From contig JAFMSR010000015.1 in NCBI GenBank assembly GCA_022818135.1, forward strand, positions 28,745,628 through 28,809,627: a stretch of DNA of 64,000 bases. The letters are read 5' to 3'. The translations under genes and the position numbers were made by a program. The DNA is from Saxidomus purpurata (taxonomy: Eukaryota; Mollusca; Bivalvia; Venerida; Veneridae). The notes below the pieces were generated by a model that saw only the letters and a list, made by a program, of their open reading frames with translations, had not been told where the DNA came from and ran no database searches. Positions within the stretch are counted from its first letter, which is position 1. Each line of letters opens with the position of its first letter. Shown piece by piece: positions 46,601-58,600 of the stretch.

Positions 46601-49600
46601 AATAAAACATGAAATTAACCGTTTTGAGTCTCTTAAAGACTTTGTATTGAATTTCAAACAAGAACAAAACCGCAGACTAAAACGGGACCCCTATCACCCA
46701 CATTTTAAAAGCTGTATTTCAAAACATCATCTCATTCATTGAAGAAACATTAAACTGTAACAAAGTCTCGCCGACAAAAGATTTAAAATCGCCCTCACGT
46801 GAATGGAGAGGGTAGAAGGGTACATTTCAATTATCACTTCATCTATTTAACATGGGTGTCCTATACCCAAATTGGTGTCCGCACACAAAAGACAAATCAT
46901 CGTTGTACGAGCGATTATCTATAAAGATGTCCTCAACTCTATTGTAGATGAGAAAGACTTTTATGTTGGTAAAGAAAACACTTCAGTGTAGACTGTAAAT
47001 GATCATCTAATGTGGTCCGGTTTAACCGACGTCTAAAAAGACACAGTAGACACACTCGTTGCAAAATACGCGTCCCTAACAGTTGACATACATCATTTTG
47101 TTACATAGTATTAGAGACTTATGACTATTTTTCAATAACATACTAAAATTGAAATAAAACATACAGGTGGTGAATGTATGTTGTCATAATCAGCAAAGAA
47201 AAAAAGTATTAAAAATAGAGTATTTAAATAAACTTAAATGCTTTCATGCAAGGGTCTTGTTGTTGCTTTTACCATATGAATGACAAATGAAATCCAAAAC
47301 TAATTTGTTTTACGTATCTGTACTATGACAAAAAGCCTTTAAAACATGCAAATGTTGGGTAACGTTGTCATTCTGTTTTATGTTCATGTTCCATCCAATA
47401 AAACAGTCTTTGAATAATTAAATAATTGCATCAACTGCGATTGCCAATATCAATTTTGTTCATAACCTCGATTTAAGGAGATTATGCTGTCTCGATCGAT
47501 CCATTTATCATCGTTCCACTTGGCAAAGACAGTGTGTTAGTTTTGAACAAGTAGGCGGAGTAGCCATTTTCTTGTCCCACTGGTACAGTTAGATCACCGA
47601 ACATCTGCCGAGCTGACATTAAACCAGTCTCTTTGTCCTAAATTTGGGCAAAAATGAAAACCAGTCCAAATCTCTGGCTGCCTAATGGCTAATACACAAA
47701 ACAAAATTGTAACATTTTTGTGACCTATACTTTATGAAAAAACAACTCTGCATGACTGTGTCATCAGGTTTGGACTTCACTTATTTCTGTAAACAGAAAA
47801 TAGGATCTTTCATCCGTCTATTATCATGAAAAGGATGGATCATTTTGCTTATGAAAGAGTAACAGGAGGGCAATAGATCAATTTTATATCATACATATCA
47901 TGCGTGTCCATCTTTGGTGAAAAACACCATCATAAATTTATCTTGGTCCTCCATTATGTGTCCAAATATTTTTCCGTACTATTTTTTGTCATAACGCAAT
48001 CCTCAATAAACCTGGGCATCAGCAGGGGAACCTTTGTGGCGGACTTTTTACCTAATCTCCTCTGTCAAAACTGTTTAATGGATGACAATCTAATTTGAAT
48101 GAAAAAGTATCTGAAAAACCTTGCTTAGATTAGGTTTCTTTACACAGGGGTAAAATTACTGGATCGAGCACTTTATATTGGGTTGAATAATCTTCAAAAA
48201 TTTCATACCCAGTACCATGTCAGTGATTTCAATGAACGAAATGTTTACATTTCTATATCTACGTATTATCTGGTGTATTATTTATACTTGCGTTTTATTT
48301 GAAAAAGATCTTTATAATGCCCATGACGAGGCCGGCTGAACCTTTATGTGGTGACATTATCATAAACTAGAAGACAATCTATGTCTACCATCATATTACT
48401 TATACAATGTACAAACCAAGGACACTTTTCATAATTTTTATCTATCCAAGGTATCAATGTAAATGAGCTTTTTCTCATCTTTATTGTAAAGAGTTATCAC
48501 AACCGAGACGTTCTTGAGTCATTTGACATCCTGCGGTTATGAACGTAGGTATTTCTTTTACCAAACTCTATCTAATACCGACCTAGATTTAAGTGTTTTT
48601 CTTTTATACGTCAACATGTCTGACGTTTTTATTTTAAGTTTTAAAAGTTCACTGGTTAGGAAAACATTGTGTGTAATGTAAACAAACCATGTTCACCAAA
48701 CATCACCTAACATGTAACACTTTTGATGATCTTTAGGAAAGGGCATATTCAAACACAGGCTTGGTTACATAGCTACTGAAAATTTAAAACTTTTAGGGAA
48801 AAGAAGGACCATCTCCAATCTAATACCATGTCTTCTCTGCCTGAAATATTCCATTCTCTTCTGCCTAAGATATCCCATTCTAGTCTGTTCATAAATCCCA
48901 TTCCCCTCTGCCAAAAATCTTGTACCCTCTGCCCAAAATATCCCATTCCCCTCGACCCAAAATATCCCACTCTGGTCTGTTCATATTATCTCATACAAGG
49001 AATATACAGACAGACAGACGGACAAAGCGGTAACTATAATACTCCCTGCATGCTATCAGTGGGTAACAGATCCCAAGCAATTTTCTGTCCCAAAAACATG
49101 TAACAAATTAGAAGTCCTAATAACAACTTTTGATCTACTTGAAGACTTTGCACTGACTTTACCCATTAATATCTTCTTTAATCCTCGAAGTGCCACTGGC
49201 AACATAGAAAACTTGCATTTCAGGTGGAAAAGATTAACAGTTTTCTATTATACTCTTACAGTTTTCTCTTTGCATTCTCTATCTTTTCTGAATGTGTACT
49301 TCCCAGATTTCCATTATTTTTCAGGATTTTTCATCACTAAAATTAGGACAGAGTTCTGGCAACCTCACTGTTCACTGTCTCATTATATTGATAACAGACG
49401 TGGATTCTGTGAGAGGATTCCACCAGTCCAACAAAACTCCAGACAAGCAAAAGAGCAAAATGTGTTCAAAATAATTAAATGATAGCAAATTTTGTTCAAT
49501 CTAGCTCATTTGAAGGAAGAATTAATAGGGAATTGACATGTCTAGTTCATCTTAAAACGTTGTAACCATGTCTCTCGTGTTTTGAGGTGGGAACCTTGGA

Positions 49601-52600
49601 TTCAACCTAATACTTATATGTGTTTTCGTTGAGTTCTTGATGTAACAATGTGTCTACATGATGTATATTTTATCCAAATTTTTTTAATTAGTTGGGTTAT
49701 TAACATTTTCAGTGGATCAACCTTAATCCTTTTCTTCTGATAATCTCTAAAATCTTTACTAACAGTTCCGGGGAAAGATTAACATATTAAACCAACTGGC
49801 TTTTTTTCCATATTTTTTTGTCACATATCATTCAGACATGATCATTTGCTAATCTATCACAAATTAAAAGAAAACCAAAATTTTTTGTTCATTGCAATTT
49901 TTTTCCTCTCACTATTGAATTTAAAAACACAGAAAGATTACTAAAAGGCAGAAAGAAAAAGAAAGCTGTAAAACACATTGACCGCCTAGGATGAGTTTTT
50001 CAAGATGAGTCAGGAGGTTTCAATTAACTGTGTACACAACAACAATGGCTGCCTCCAGTTTTCCTTGGTTGCTAGGGGTAACCAGGAAGTGAAGCATCTG
50101 ACGTCTGCTTCTTCAGAGTTTTAAAATGTCTGCTTATTGTATTTTTCCAGGTTTTCAGTCTATTCTTGTTGAAAGTTAGATGAGAACTTACAGTTTACCT
50201 GTAGCATATGCCAAATCAACAAACTTGATGCCTATCGGAAACAACTTAGGGCTTTATCTAAGTCACTACAATTTCTTCGAAAATCTATCCAATCAAAAGA
50301 CGTGTATCTTTTAAAATGATTACAATAAATTTTTTATTAAACATCAAAACTTTAGTGATACCTACTAATACATTAAAAGATTCAAACTTGACCACTAAAG
50401 TGGCAAAATACAAATCAATGGAGTAAAGTTTAATGTGGATTTTTTGCTTCACAAGCAATGTGATGAAATACTGAAAGGCGAGGTATATATGCGGGCACGA
50501 CCCATGAATCTCGAGTCTGCTTCTTCTGTACCTTAAATAGAACAACTGACCTAGATAAACAACAAAACCAGTCCAATTTTTTCATAACAATTCTAACCCA
50601 CAGCCTATTATTATTCTGCTAGAACCTTTCAACCAGAAGAAAATTGTGTTTGTTGGATTACAGATTATCCACCAATGAGAATTACCTTGTAAATTATACC
50701 ATCTCTGGAAAAGAAAAAAACAACAACAAGCAGCCTGTCATTCATTGTTGGGCAAATGTGCCGGGAATTAGCTTGTACTGATACTTTATAATCCCCTTTG
50801 TATTGATCCAGTCAGTCTCTTCTCGTTTGTAGACAACCGACACACAGAATGAAAAACTGTTAATTCCTACAGCTTCTAGCCGCAGGACAAATGGTGCATG
50901 CATTGATACTGTAGAATTTTTTAACGGAAAGAAAAGCACTTCTAATGGTTCAATAACGTATAACTGTTATCGACGTGCGGGTTGACAATTTCATTTCTAC
51001 TATAAGATTGACCGAGTGTAGATCACAGACAAGATGGCTACACCCAGAGGGTCCTGTTATCTATATTACAGTTTATGTATTATGCATTAAAATATGCTAT
51101 CAAACTGTAGAAAAAGTATCTACGTTTGCGTCTGAACATATTAACAACCATCATAGTGTTTACTTGCATTAATTTTATGGTCCAGCACTTGCATCCTATT
51201 ACAGCGGAACTTTACTTTTTTATTAAAATTTACTTGACTTACTGGTAAATATAAATCAAAAGCTGGGTACTGATTGTATCTCTTATGCAAAATAACTGAA
51301 ATTAATGGAAACAAAATTTAAATCATATTAAAACATGAGACATTATGAGTTTGGAAGCAAGTCATCAAACAAAGACATCAAAACTTTGACCTTTGACACA
51401 ATTAGTACTATAACCCAACTATTCCAAATATCTCTGAATAGCTGTTTGATCAAAATTGTCAAGATCAGCGACTCCTTTTTTGGGAACCAATATGACAACT
51501 AACCTGAACAAACCAAACTGTAGTTCAAACCTTTCTTAACACATAAGCAATCTATTGAGCAAATCTAGTGTTGACACTAGACTGCTAACAGTTTATATCC
51601 GGGAGCACACGTAGGCTTATCATAATCAGGGCAACGGAGGGAAAAAAAATGCTTCCAATAGTTACTGTTCGTATCCAACAGAAATACAACTATTGCCCTA
51701 CCAGTCCACAGTCATCAACAAATAACCATGCAGACTTCTTTAAAAACACCTTTCCAGGTGTTAAAGCTGTTTCTAAAATTCCAGAGTTTCTGCGCAAAAC
51801 TTCTTTCTCTCTTTGTTGACTATCAGACCGTTTCTGGTTTAGTGCATTCATTTTAACCTGACTTGCACACATAAGTAAAGATGGTAAACCTCCATCCCTA
51901 TCCACTCCCCTGTGGAGATATATGTATACAAAGAGATTTCATTTTTGAATCAATCATCTCAAACACATAGAAGATAAAATTAATGTACCTGATATTTAGT
52001 CAAAAATGTTCATACCTGCCTGAATCTCTGCGTGACTGATACTCAAAGTATCATATAAGTAAAAGAAAAACACCTGGACAGGTATTATAGCTCTACACCG
52101 AACAATTCAAAAATGTTCTAAGCTATTTTGCAGGAAATTTCCATTCTAATTTCAAACAGATATTGATTCCTAAAATCCTCAAAAACAGCATAATTTGAGA
52201 ACCGTCTAAAACTTCTGGCTTTCCATTGGTCAGTTTTGACACTGAAATTTCTCATAGCCAATGAAAAGCCAGAACTCTGAGCCTGATCTGAAGATTTTGG
52301 ATCAGCAAACAATGTCCCTATAAAATGACATGATTTCTTTGTTCTTAATTTGTCTCAAACAGACAAAACTAATCTACATATAAACCTCTTTGTTTCAGAA
52401 TTAATCTATTTCAAGAGTTCACTTCTGAAAACAAACAATTCCTGACAATTATCCTAAAATCAAACCATGAGGAAGTAGGAAATGATGAGTTAATGATCTT
52501 GAAAATAATCTAGCTGCCTCTCCAGATAAAAATCTTAACAAACAAATGGATAACAGCAGTAAAGGAATGCATTTATTCAAGAAGGTAATGCTTTTAATGT

Positions 52601-55600
52601 CTTACACTGAAAGAAAACAATGAATTCTAGGGCACAATGATGCGGCACAGATTGCAGTTTATTTTTAACTTAGGTTATTTTGCGCTGATTGTAGAGCAAG
52701 TTGTTGCAACTTATTATAACAAATCTCCAGCGTGCTTCCTGGACTTCTGACCAGTACCTCATGCCCAAAGGAGGGATAATGTGCCGTAGGTTTGAATCTT
52801 GCGTCAAATCAAATCTGACATAGCTCCTGAGAACAGTTTACATTAACACAAAATGCAATCATTTAGCACTGTAAAGGTATGTTCAGCTGAGATCCTGTAC
52901 CTTATAATAAATTACATATGAATTACATTAGAGCTGATAGTAAACTTTGAAACCATATTAACTAAAACTTTAAAACCTATTTAGTGTCACAACTATTCCA
53001 GTCTGTATTGACGTCACTGCACACTAGCTTAGTTTGCAAAACCTGCAGCATGCAGTAAGTTTTTTCCCCACTGGCAGCTCACTTCAGTCTTGGGAATTAA
53101 CTGCTTTACCACAACAACGCTGGGCCTTCTTTTTGAAATTTATGTACACTCCAAACATTTTCCAACACATTTTCCCAGTAAGAGAGAAAACAAGTGTTAG
53201 GCAATGTAATGATTGATGGAAGACACACTTGCAATGGTCAGTTTGACATGTTCATCATAAATATTTCATATTCCCCAACAAGACAGACCTTGTATTATTA
53301 TTTATAAGGGTTAAGTGAGGCCAGAAACCAGCCATTAATAACCTGTACAAGAGATTTTATGGTTACCGGCACACTTCTTCCCCAATAAAAACCCTACCAT
53401 ACCACAAAGTGTTCACTCTGTGATCAGTACCTGAATGCAAGCTTATGGGCCAACATAGCAAAGGGGCTATTAAATTTTTATGTGACCTGAATGGTGTCTG
53501 GGCAAGTTTATGGGGCATAAACTAGTAACAACAGACATTTCTACATCAAATGGTATTCATGTACTAAAACTTTTATTACAGTATTATGAATTAACATAAT
53601 TTGATTATAATGCCACTTGGGAAGGCAACTGATATATACAAGGTACATTGTATGACCTTCACCAATGAATTGATCTCTAACAACTTATTTGTTTTAGTAT
53701 GGATTTTGACAAGTAAATATTTCAAAAAGGTTTATTCTTACAGTATAGACCAAACAGGGGTACAGCTGAAGATGTTGCTGATCAGTTTCTGAAAGTTATC
53801 TAGGCTGACATTAATGTAAGGTTTTCCTTAAAGTTTTTCAATCAGCCAAAAAAGCAAAAGTGATCATCGTTTGTTGACTCCTTTATGTTCGATGTATTTG
53901 ACTGAATAATCATACTTAAGACCAGCACTATCACTTGGTGGCTGCATGCACCATAATGACTTCATTTCAAAATAAAGTCAATTGAAACTGTTAACTAAAT
54001 TATAGCATGAAAATAACCAAAGTACATAAAATGCATGACTAATGTTTAAAATAAAAACTTCAATCAAGTTGCAAATGATTTTTCCAGAGATTCAAACCAA
54101 GGTGGGGCTAACATGGCAACTGTCGGTGAGAGAGAAACATGCCTCGATCATCTTCACAGGGCAAGCATAAGGCGTACAGGTACACTACCTGTAAATCATA
54201 ATTCTTCAGCTGTTATTAATATTTATTGCTTCAGAAAACAAGATCCTGGTAGCATCAAAGCTTTTCTTAAGTGTTCTGTGCTTTATAATGAAATATGGTC
54301 TGTTCTAACTGGGCATATATTGAACTTGTTCTTGAACTGTAGTCCTTAACTAATTTGTCTTTCACAATGTACTCATATTTTCTATTTATACCTTTTTTCC
54401 CATTATATTGTTAACATTATCACCCCAGTTCAAAAGTACTGGATTTGTACTCAATGACTATAATTATGCGATGAATATTTTCTACAGCCAGGAATTTAAT
54501 CAACCTATACATGATCTGGTATAACTTTTTAAATATACAACATCAAAGCAGTTTCCTGAGAGATTTTACTATGCCAAAAGAATTATGATACATAATTTAA
54601 TTCCACTGGTAAAAGTAACCTTTGGCTTTCAGCAAATCCCAAGTTTTTGAGGTATGGAAAAAATCCAAGAACTGCTGTTAAGAAATGTATTACGTTTTCC
54701 AAACTTTTGGAACAATTGCAGAAATTAGCCACTTAATTCTTTGGCTGCTACTTCAAAGAAACAGGTGCTTCATGTCTGAGATCAAAAATTGATTATCACT
54801 TAACCCTTTTTTCAAATTTAGGCCAAACTTACACCACTTCCCCTGCCTCACTTTTTTTCAAACTTAGAAATGTTTACACCTTTAAAACTTCTTTTCCCTT
54901 TCTTTTCAGACTAAGACCATGTTTACACCACTGAGCTTTTTATTTTAAATTAAGGCCATGTTTACACCACTTAACTTAATTCCAGACATTTTAAGAACTT
55001 CAATATTTCAAGATCTTTTCAAGATGTAAAAAGCACTCCGTATACTTAAGTTTGGAAATTGCAATGAAAACTATGTCAAACTTTTTTTTTAATGAAATAG
55101 GGGGTTTCAGGAGCAGGGGGGCTTTATGTTTAGGTATACCTTTTATAGCCCTGTGAGGCTCACCTTCCACGTATAGCTTCCCACTTTCTTTTCCCCTGCT
55201 GTCACACTCTAGCTGTAAGTGTAACCCCATCAATCACTTGATACTATGCTAGCTTGCCTATATTGATGATGAATAATTTTCATAATAAAATATCTTGTTA
55301 CAAATTCTAAACTACAGTTTGTGTCAAGCCCGGGCTTGCATTTCAAACTGTTTCACCACTTATGGAAAAAGCTTTTAGTAGTGGGTCAGTAAAAGTGTTA
55401 TAGAATACTGTCAATATCCTCATGGGAAGGGGGGAAACCAATGGAGTCGTAGAAGTTACGCTCATTTATACAAATAGCAAAAAATTGTTGGTACATAAAA
55501 GCTTCTACTACTGATTCATATTAAAGTGCTCAGTAACAGTTCCTGCCATTATCCTTAGCAAAATGCTCTGCACCTTTCATCCATCTACCAGTGATAAATG

Positions 55601-58600
55601 AAAAAGCTAAGTTTATTGTTTGTGACTGAAATATGCTCAAAAATAAAGATTTGTTTTGTTTATATTTTTCATACAGTCTGAAATGAAGCCATTCTTTTTA
55701 GCCAGCCGATCAGAGTTTCTCAATCATACATAACATAACAAGAGGTATAAAATTTATAAAACATTATCAAAACAAACATGAAACCAGGCCAACTTGTTTA
55801 CAATGGCCACACCATAAAATTTCCACATTTGTTCACTAATCATAAATTAAAGACCACTTCAAGCACCATTTATTTACAATTTAAGCTTGCCCATTCACCT
55901 TTGACCCAATACAAACGTCAGATGAAAGGCTGAGGGAGCATTCCTGAGCCCACTTGAAATTGACTCTGTACAATAGCACACAATACATACTCCACGAACA
56001 CTACCGCCAGGCATTATGGGTGCATTATGAGCGTTTTCTCGGGGCTTTAGAAGTCTTTATCACTCCTGAAGTATCAGCCAAGCAAGAAATGAATTCTATC
56101 AATCAAAAATGGTGACAGTTTATCAAAACGAAACTGTCAGGTGCATTTCAATTACAAAATGCCATTTTTGCTCAAATTCATAATAAACCAAACAGCGGAA
56201 CTTAAATGGCTATTTCTGTATTTACGTCAATAATTTTCTGAAGAACAAGTTATGAAATACGAGGATTCTCTTGTAATTACTTTGTGACAAAATTTGTTGT
56301 TGCAGTTCTACTGGGAGTCCTCTAAGTGTTGCATTACGACTGGAATGTAATTATGTTTGAATATCCATTTATAAATTATGTAACCTCAAGAGGTCCGCTG
56401 AACAAAAAATAATCACCAAAGAAAGACATTACTTATTTACTTTCGATCTATATTCAGATTTTGTTAACTCCTGCAGAGATAATAAAGGAAACGTGGTTTG
56501 GCATGCAGTGTGTATAAGGAGATAATGTTGATAGATGTATTCTCTTTACTTGTTTTTCTCAATACAACCAAATAAAAGAGAGATAGAAGCAAATTCAGAA
56601 TCTGCATGACATCTTGCTAAAAATGACTACATTCTGTTTTTTTTTCAGTTTATAGCCCGGGCTCAAACTTTTAGGATATTTTCCAGGAAATGGAAACTGT
56701 CATTCAGACACAGCAAAGGTCATAAATCATGAGAGATTTTTTTTCTTCCAACTCAAACACAATGGCACTTACCAATATATTCATTCCACGCTTTGTTCAG
56801 TTCTGAATGGTGTGCCAGACAGCCTTTCATTGTGTTCAAGCAGTAGTTATTACATGGCTTGGTCCGCGTGAGTCCTCCGCAATGTTGACAGTACATCATT
56901 CGGGTCATGCCGCGGGTGCAAGCTTCTGTTGGCTTTATCTGAAAGTTTACAATTATTTTCACCACTTAATTTTTGCATCATAACTTTCTGTCTACAACAG
57001 TTGATAATATATATAGCTGGTTATCAATAACCACCATTTCACAAAATGAATAAATAGTGAATAAATAAGTCATATGTCTTTCTACTGCACAGCAATTTTT
57101 ACCTAATCCAGCTCCTCTGTGTGTTTGAAACACAGATTTTAACTTTTTTTTCTTTTCCCAACTGAAAAAGTATCATATTGATACTGGTGTCTGAGTAACA
57201 GAACTAAGACTCCCAAATTTGAATACTTTCAATTTAACAAACACGCTGCACCCGAACCACTTGAGAAATATTTCACAATTCAGTTGTGTACAGAAAACAA
57301 CATCAAAGATTTATTTAGGAATTCAAGTGGGGAACATTATTTAAAATTAAAAACAAAATTAATGCAATATAAAGCAAAAAAAACTGTAATATTTCTTCTG
57401 ATGTTTTTCTCTTATTTAAGAACACAGATGTGCAAGTGTAACTTTCTGTAATAATTTTATCCCTTGAATTAACTTAAGTATTTCTCCACTGCAATAAAAT
57501 AATCGTAAAGTTTTTGAATATGTCGTTTCAAACTGAGTGCACCTGTAGTTTCTTTCTTGACACTCGTATGTAACTTTTTTCAATAAATCATAATCTGAAA
57601 ACACTCCAATTAACTGAAATCTTAATTTAAAATCTTACGTTATGTTAAACTTTATATGACTGAAATATGCCCCCCCCCCCCATCCCAAACCACACACACC
57701 CTCCTGAATATGCAGCAAGGCAGCAACATTAAAAGGCGTTTCAAGTCCGATATATTTCTTATGCGTCAATAAGACAAAAAAAGCTGACCAAGTTTCTCAG
57801 ACTCTCACACGTTTTCCACCATCGCTCCATTCATTCTTTTTATCATTTTAAGCTATTACGAACATCAACTTTTTTTTATCGCACACATACATCAACAGTC
57901 ACACATACATCAACAGTCAGTGGAAATAAAGATAAAATACTTCATATTTCAGAAATCTGTAAGACATTTCATTGCTAAAAAACTTTAAAATTGAGCAGAT
58001 AACTTGTACTTATCTCGGTTCCAAAAACATTTTAAATTCTGATGTGGTACATGATACCAAGGAAAAAGCATGTTGAAAACATTAAATGTAAGCTGGCAGG
58101 CTGCTGGTGAAACATTGCACTCTATCCCATTCATTGCATTGTCTACAAACACGGCCTAGAAGTATTTTCATGTGCTAAAACCTCTTATCCACTACTCTAT
58201 AGCTTTTTCTCAAGTGTGTAAAATGCATAAATGCACCATTATTATTGCTCATTTTTAGTGCTTTTAAGCATTTTGCGGTGGCACAATGGAACCCCTATAG
58301 TGCAGTGGTGGTCTGTTCCCTCTAGGATGACATAGTCCAAAGTTAAATCCCCACCAGTGCCATGGCTGTGGTGTCTTTAAACAAGACATATCAATCCCAT
58401 ACTCTCTGTCTCGGCATCTATTAGCGCAATTAATGTAATATTTCAAAGTTGTAAGAACAGTCATTTCCCAATCGGAAATCAGTAAACTTTTAGTATAGCA
58501 CATAACCCTAATGGGATATCACAACTGTGTATGGTGCAGTACCGAAGCATTCCCCCTACATTGAATATATAATTCACTTTTATTCACTTCGGTGCGTGCC

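Larger units (their letters stand above)
45142..56772 (-). other. Large 11.6-kb glypican intron
   Basis: No exon recognised on either strand. Contents: a (GT)n plus G-run at 45927-45956; a stretch 46.4-48.7 kb with few obvious repeats; an imperfect ~28-bp tandem at 48825-48985; an RFX-like palindrome at 50067-50083; a hairpin at 52213-52274; and a loose duplication ('aaggccatgtttacaccact') at 54900-54975. Introns of this size in developmental genes often hold enhancers, but that is inference. Confidence 0.7.
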
